Shown: positions 6,584 through 7,920 of the stretch, piece by piece
How the letters are laid out: each line of letters starts with the position of its first letter
Numbering within the stretch: position 1 is the stretch's first letter
Assembly (NCBI GenBank): GCA_937880175.1
Contig: CALFLO010000080.1
Coordinates: 1-7,920 of the forward strand
DNA: 7,920 bases
Reading direction: 5' to 3'
From: an uncultured Gluconobacter sp.
GTDB lineage: Bacteria; Pseudomonadota; Alphaproteobacteria; Acetobacterales; Acetobacteraceae
The notes under the pieces: model-generated
Told to the model about the DNA's origin: nothing
The model's input: only the letters and a program-made list of their open reading frames with translations
Database searches by the model: none
Position numbers and translations under genes: made by a program

Positions 6584-7630
6584 TTAAGGGGCCGGGTTGG
6601 AATGGACCTGATGGATCGCGTTGATCTTCTCTTCCAGTTCGGGCGTGATGCTTACGTTTTCCGCGCCGAGGATGGTGCGGAGCTGGTCGAGGCTGGTGGC
6701 GCCGATGATGTTGGACGTCACGAATGGCCGGGACGTTACGAAGGCGATGGCGAGCTGGACGGGGTCGATCCCTTCCTCGCGCGCCAGAGCGTGATAGGCC
6801 GTAATGGCGTCGTCAACGCCGGGCTTCTGGTAGCGCTGGCCACGATCGAACAGCGTGCTCCGTGCGCCTGCCGGGCGCGCGCCATTCAGATACTTGCCGG
6901 TCAGATACCCCTGCGCGAGTGGGGAATACGCCAGCAGCCCAACCTTTTCCTGAAGCGCCATTTCCGCCAGCCCGATTTCGAATGTCCGGTTGATCAGGTT
7001 GTAGGCGTTCTGGATGGACGCGACGCGCGGCAGACCGCTGCGGGACGCTTCCAGAAACTTTGATACGCCCCAGGCTGTCTCGTTGGAGAGGCCGACATGG
7101 CGGATCTTGCCCTCATTCACGAGATCGCCGAGCACGCCGAGCGTTTCCTCGATGGGAACGGCTGTTTCTTCCGGCAGGTCGCGGAAGGTGGTGCCGCCTG
7201 CGCCGAACAGGCCGATTTTCCGGTCCGGCCAATGGAGCTGGTAAAGGTCGATATAATCCGTGCCAAGGCGTCGGAGGGAGCCTTCGAGCGCATAACGGAT
7301 CTGGCGCGGGGTCAGGCGCGCTTCTTCGCCATCGGGCCGGAACCACGGCATGGCGGTGCGTCCGACAACCTTGCTGGCGATGACGATGCGCTCACGGCCA
7401 CCGCGGGCTTTCAGCCAGCTGCCGACGATCGTTTCCGTGGCGCCCTGGGTCTCGGCGCGGGGCGGGATGGAGTAGAGCTCGGCGGTATCGAGGAAATTGA
7501 TGCCGTGGTCGAGCGCCATGTCGAGTTGGGCGTGGCCTTCGGCTTCGGTGTTCTGCTGACCGAAGGTCATGGTGCCGAGGCAGATTTCGCTGACGGCAAT
7601 GCCGGTGCGGCCAAGTTCACGCTGTTTCAT
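6584..7630 (-). CDS. tas: NADP(H)-dependent aldo/keto reductase, Tas family
   Basis: From the ATG at 7628-7630 the product is 348 residues, almost exactly the size of E. coli Tas (346), and similarity to Tas as I recall it runs end to end. Shared stretches include LGTMTFGQQN, HAQLD, IPPRAETQG, GKIRHVGLSNETA, LTGKYLNGARPAGARSTLF and the C-terminal HQV..NPAP. The AKR catalytic tetrad is complete: D48 and Y53 (FLDTAELY), K87 (IASKV) and H133 (QLHWPD). It should be a cytoplasmic (beta/alpha)8-barrel oxidoreductase reducing aldehydes or ketones with NADPH; the natural substrate is unknown. The frame remains open upstream to an ATG ending at 7693, but the 21 extra residues have no family counterpart. 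AGGT lies 9 nt before the chosen start. The gene converges on rsmB and follows the histidine kinase by 97 bp. Confidence 0.93.
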   Translation of the reverse strand: MKQRELGRTGIAVSEICLGTMTFGQQNTEAEGHAQLDMALDHGINFLDTAELYSIPPRAETQGATETIVGSWLKARGGRERIVIASKVVGRTAMPWFRPDGEEARLTPRQIRYALEGSLRRLGTDYIDLYQLHWPDRKIGLFGAGGTTFRDLPEETAVPIEETLGVLGDLVNEGKIRHVGLSNETAWGVSKFLEASRSGLPRVASIQNAYNLINRTFEIGLAEMALQEKVGLLAYSPLAQGYLTGKYLNGARPAGARSTLFDRGQRYQKPGVDDAITAYHALAREEGIDPVQLAIAFVTSRPFVTSNIIGATSLDQLRTILGAENVSITPELEEKINAIHQVHSNPAP

Positions 7631-7668
7631 GAGAAAGACCTGATCAGAAAATGGGGAGTGTCCCAACA

Positions 7669-7709
7669 TGGAAGGCCCGGCACCATTGATCAAGGCGCAG
7701 ATCCTTCCA
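7669..7709 (-). other. Imperfect stem-loop between histidine kinase and tas
   Basis: Outer arms TGGAAGG (7669-7675) and CCTTCCA (7703-7709) pair over 7 bp. A symmetric 4x4 internal loop follows, then an inner 5-bp stem between GCACC (7680-7684) and GGCGC (7694-7698) with one G-T pair as read on the minus-strand transcript. The 9-nt apical loop contains the palindrome TTGATCAA (7686-7693). It lies 20 nt after the histidine-kinase stop and about 39 nt before the tas ATG. It could be a weak terminator for the kinase transcript, a structured tas leader, or chance. No T-tract follows. Confidence 0.3.
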
Positions 7710-7719
7710 CCCGGGAATT

Positions 7720-7739
7720 AGGGGGCCATCAGGGGGCCA
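7720..7739. repeat. Short tandem duplication at the histidine-kinase stop codon
   Basis: AGGGGGCCA occurs at 7720-7728 and again at 7731-7739 with a 2-nt spacer, giving a period of 11. On the minus strand it reads TGGCCCCCTGA then TGGCCCCCTAA. The first unit supplies the terminal Leu-Ala-Pro codons and the TGA stop. It looks like a replication-slippage duplication. Confidence 0.6.
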
Positions 7740-7920
7740 GCGTGACGATGACGCGCAACCCGCCGCTCGGGCGGTTTTCAAGACGGACATTGCCGCCCTG
7801 ACCATGCAGAATGGTGCGGGCAATGGACAGACCCAGACCGCTGCCGCCGGTTTCGCGGTTTCGGCTGCTCTCGATGCGGACAAAAGGCTCGAACACGCGG
7901 TCCAGCTCGCTTTCCGGCAG
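7729..7920 (-). CDS. Sensor histidine kinase, C-terminal ATP-binding fragment
   Basis: The frame enters from the right edge and ends at the TGA at 7729-7731, leaving 63 visible residues; the N-terminus, sensor region and phospho-acceptor His lie outside the window. The fragment is the end of a HATPase_c domain: VFEPFVRIESS near 9-19 is the F box, GGSGLGLSIAR at 25-35 is the G2 nucleotide-binding box, and GGNVRLENRPSGGLRVIVTL is the usual terminal beta strands. The protein ends only three residues after this strand, as in ordinary membrane histidine kinases, so no receiver or other C-terminal domain is fused. It should autophosphorylate and pass phosphate to a response regulator, likely encoded further right. 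Specificity cannot be judged from this part. tas follows 97 bp downstream on the same strand. Confidence 0.92.
   Translation of the reverse strand: MPESELDRVFEPFVRIESSRNRETGGSGLGLSIARTILHGQGGNVRLENRPSGGLRVIVTLAP

Noticed and set aside
6581..6590. Palindrome CCCTTAAGGG over the tas stop
   Set aside because: It is only 10 bp, cannot form a useful hairpin by itself, and lies outside the strong neighbouring hairpin.
7631..7693. 21-residue N-terminal extension of the Tas-like reductase
   Set aside because: Tas homology starts exactly at the internal Met (MKQRELGRTG), and the extension overlaps the stem-loop in the gap.
1..7920. A new multi-gene system, such as a defence island or biosynthetic cluster
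   Set aside because: Every open region is explained by a recognisable housekeeping-type family, and there are no clustered unknown genes, mobile elements or arrays.

Overview
The window is ordinary chromosomal DNA, GC-rich (roughly 60% by eye), and reads as an alphaproteobacterium. An acetic acid bacterium (Acetobacteraceae, Gluconobacter/Acetobacter type) is the best guess from the overall look of the proteins. That assignment is an inference from protein character, not from a database search. Coding density is high. I see no tRNA, rRNA, CRISPR array, insertion sequence, phage gene or integrase.

Layout, left to right. Positions 1-5111 hold four genes on the minus strand. In transcription order they are yggS (PLP homeostasis protein), a 115-bp gap, kup (potassium uptake), hemW (radical SAM heme chaperone, overlapping kup by 4 nt through a TTG start), a 36-bp gap, and an exported nucleoside-hydrolase-like protein that runs off the left edge. 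The close spacing suggests at least kup-hemW-nucleoside hydrolase are cotranscribed. A 75-bp divergent region then separates yggS from the plus-strand rsmB (16S rRNA m5C methyltransferase, 5187-6533). rsmB converges on a minus-strand tas-type aldo/keto reductase (6584-7630), and a perfect 15-bp hairpin lies between the two stop codons. The right edge carries the last 63 residues of a sensor histidine kinase, also on the minus strand, 97 bp upstream of tas.

The genes do not form one pathway. They are housekeeping functions: cofactor handling (YggS, HemW), ion uptake (Kup), ribosome maturation (RsmB), carbonyl reduction (Tas), signalling (histidine kinase) and nucleoside scavenging or a relative of it. 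No unknown multi-gene system is visible.

The points most worth a second look are the altered metal/ribose-binding motif of the exported nucleoside-hydrolase-like protein, the TTG-start overlap joining hemW to kup, the His/acid-rich N-terminal extension of Kup, and several small inverted or direct repeats in the intergenic gaps.
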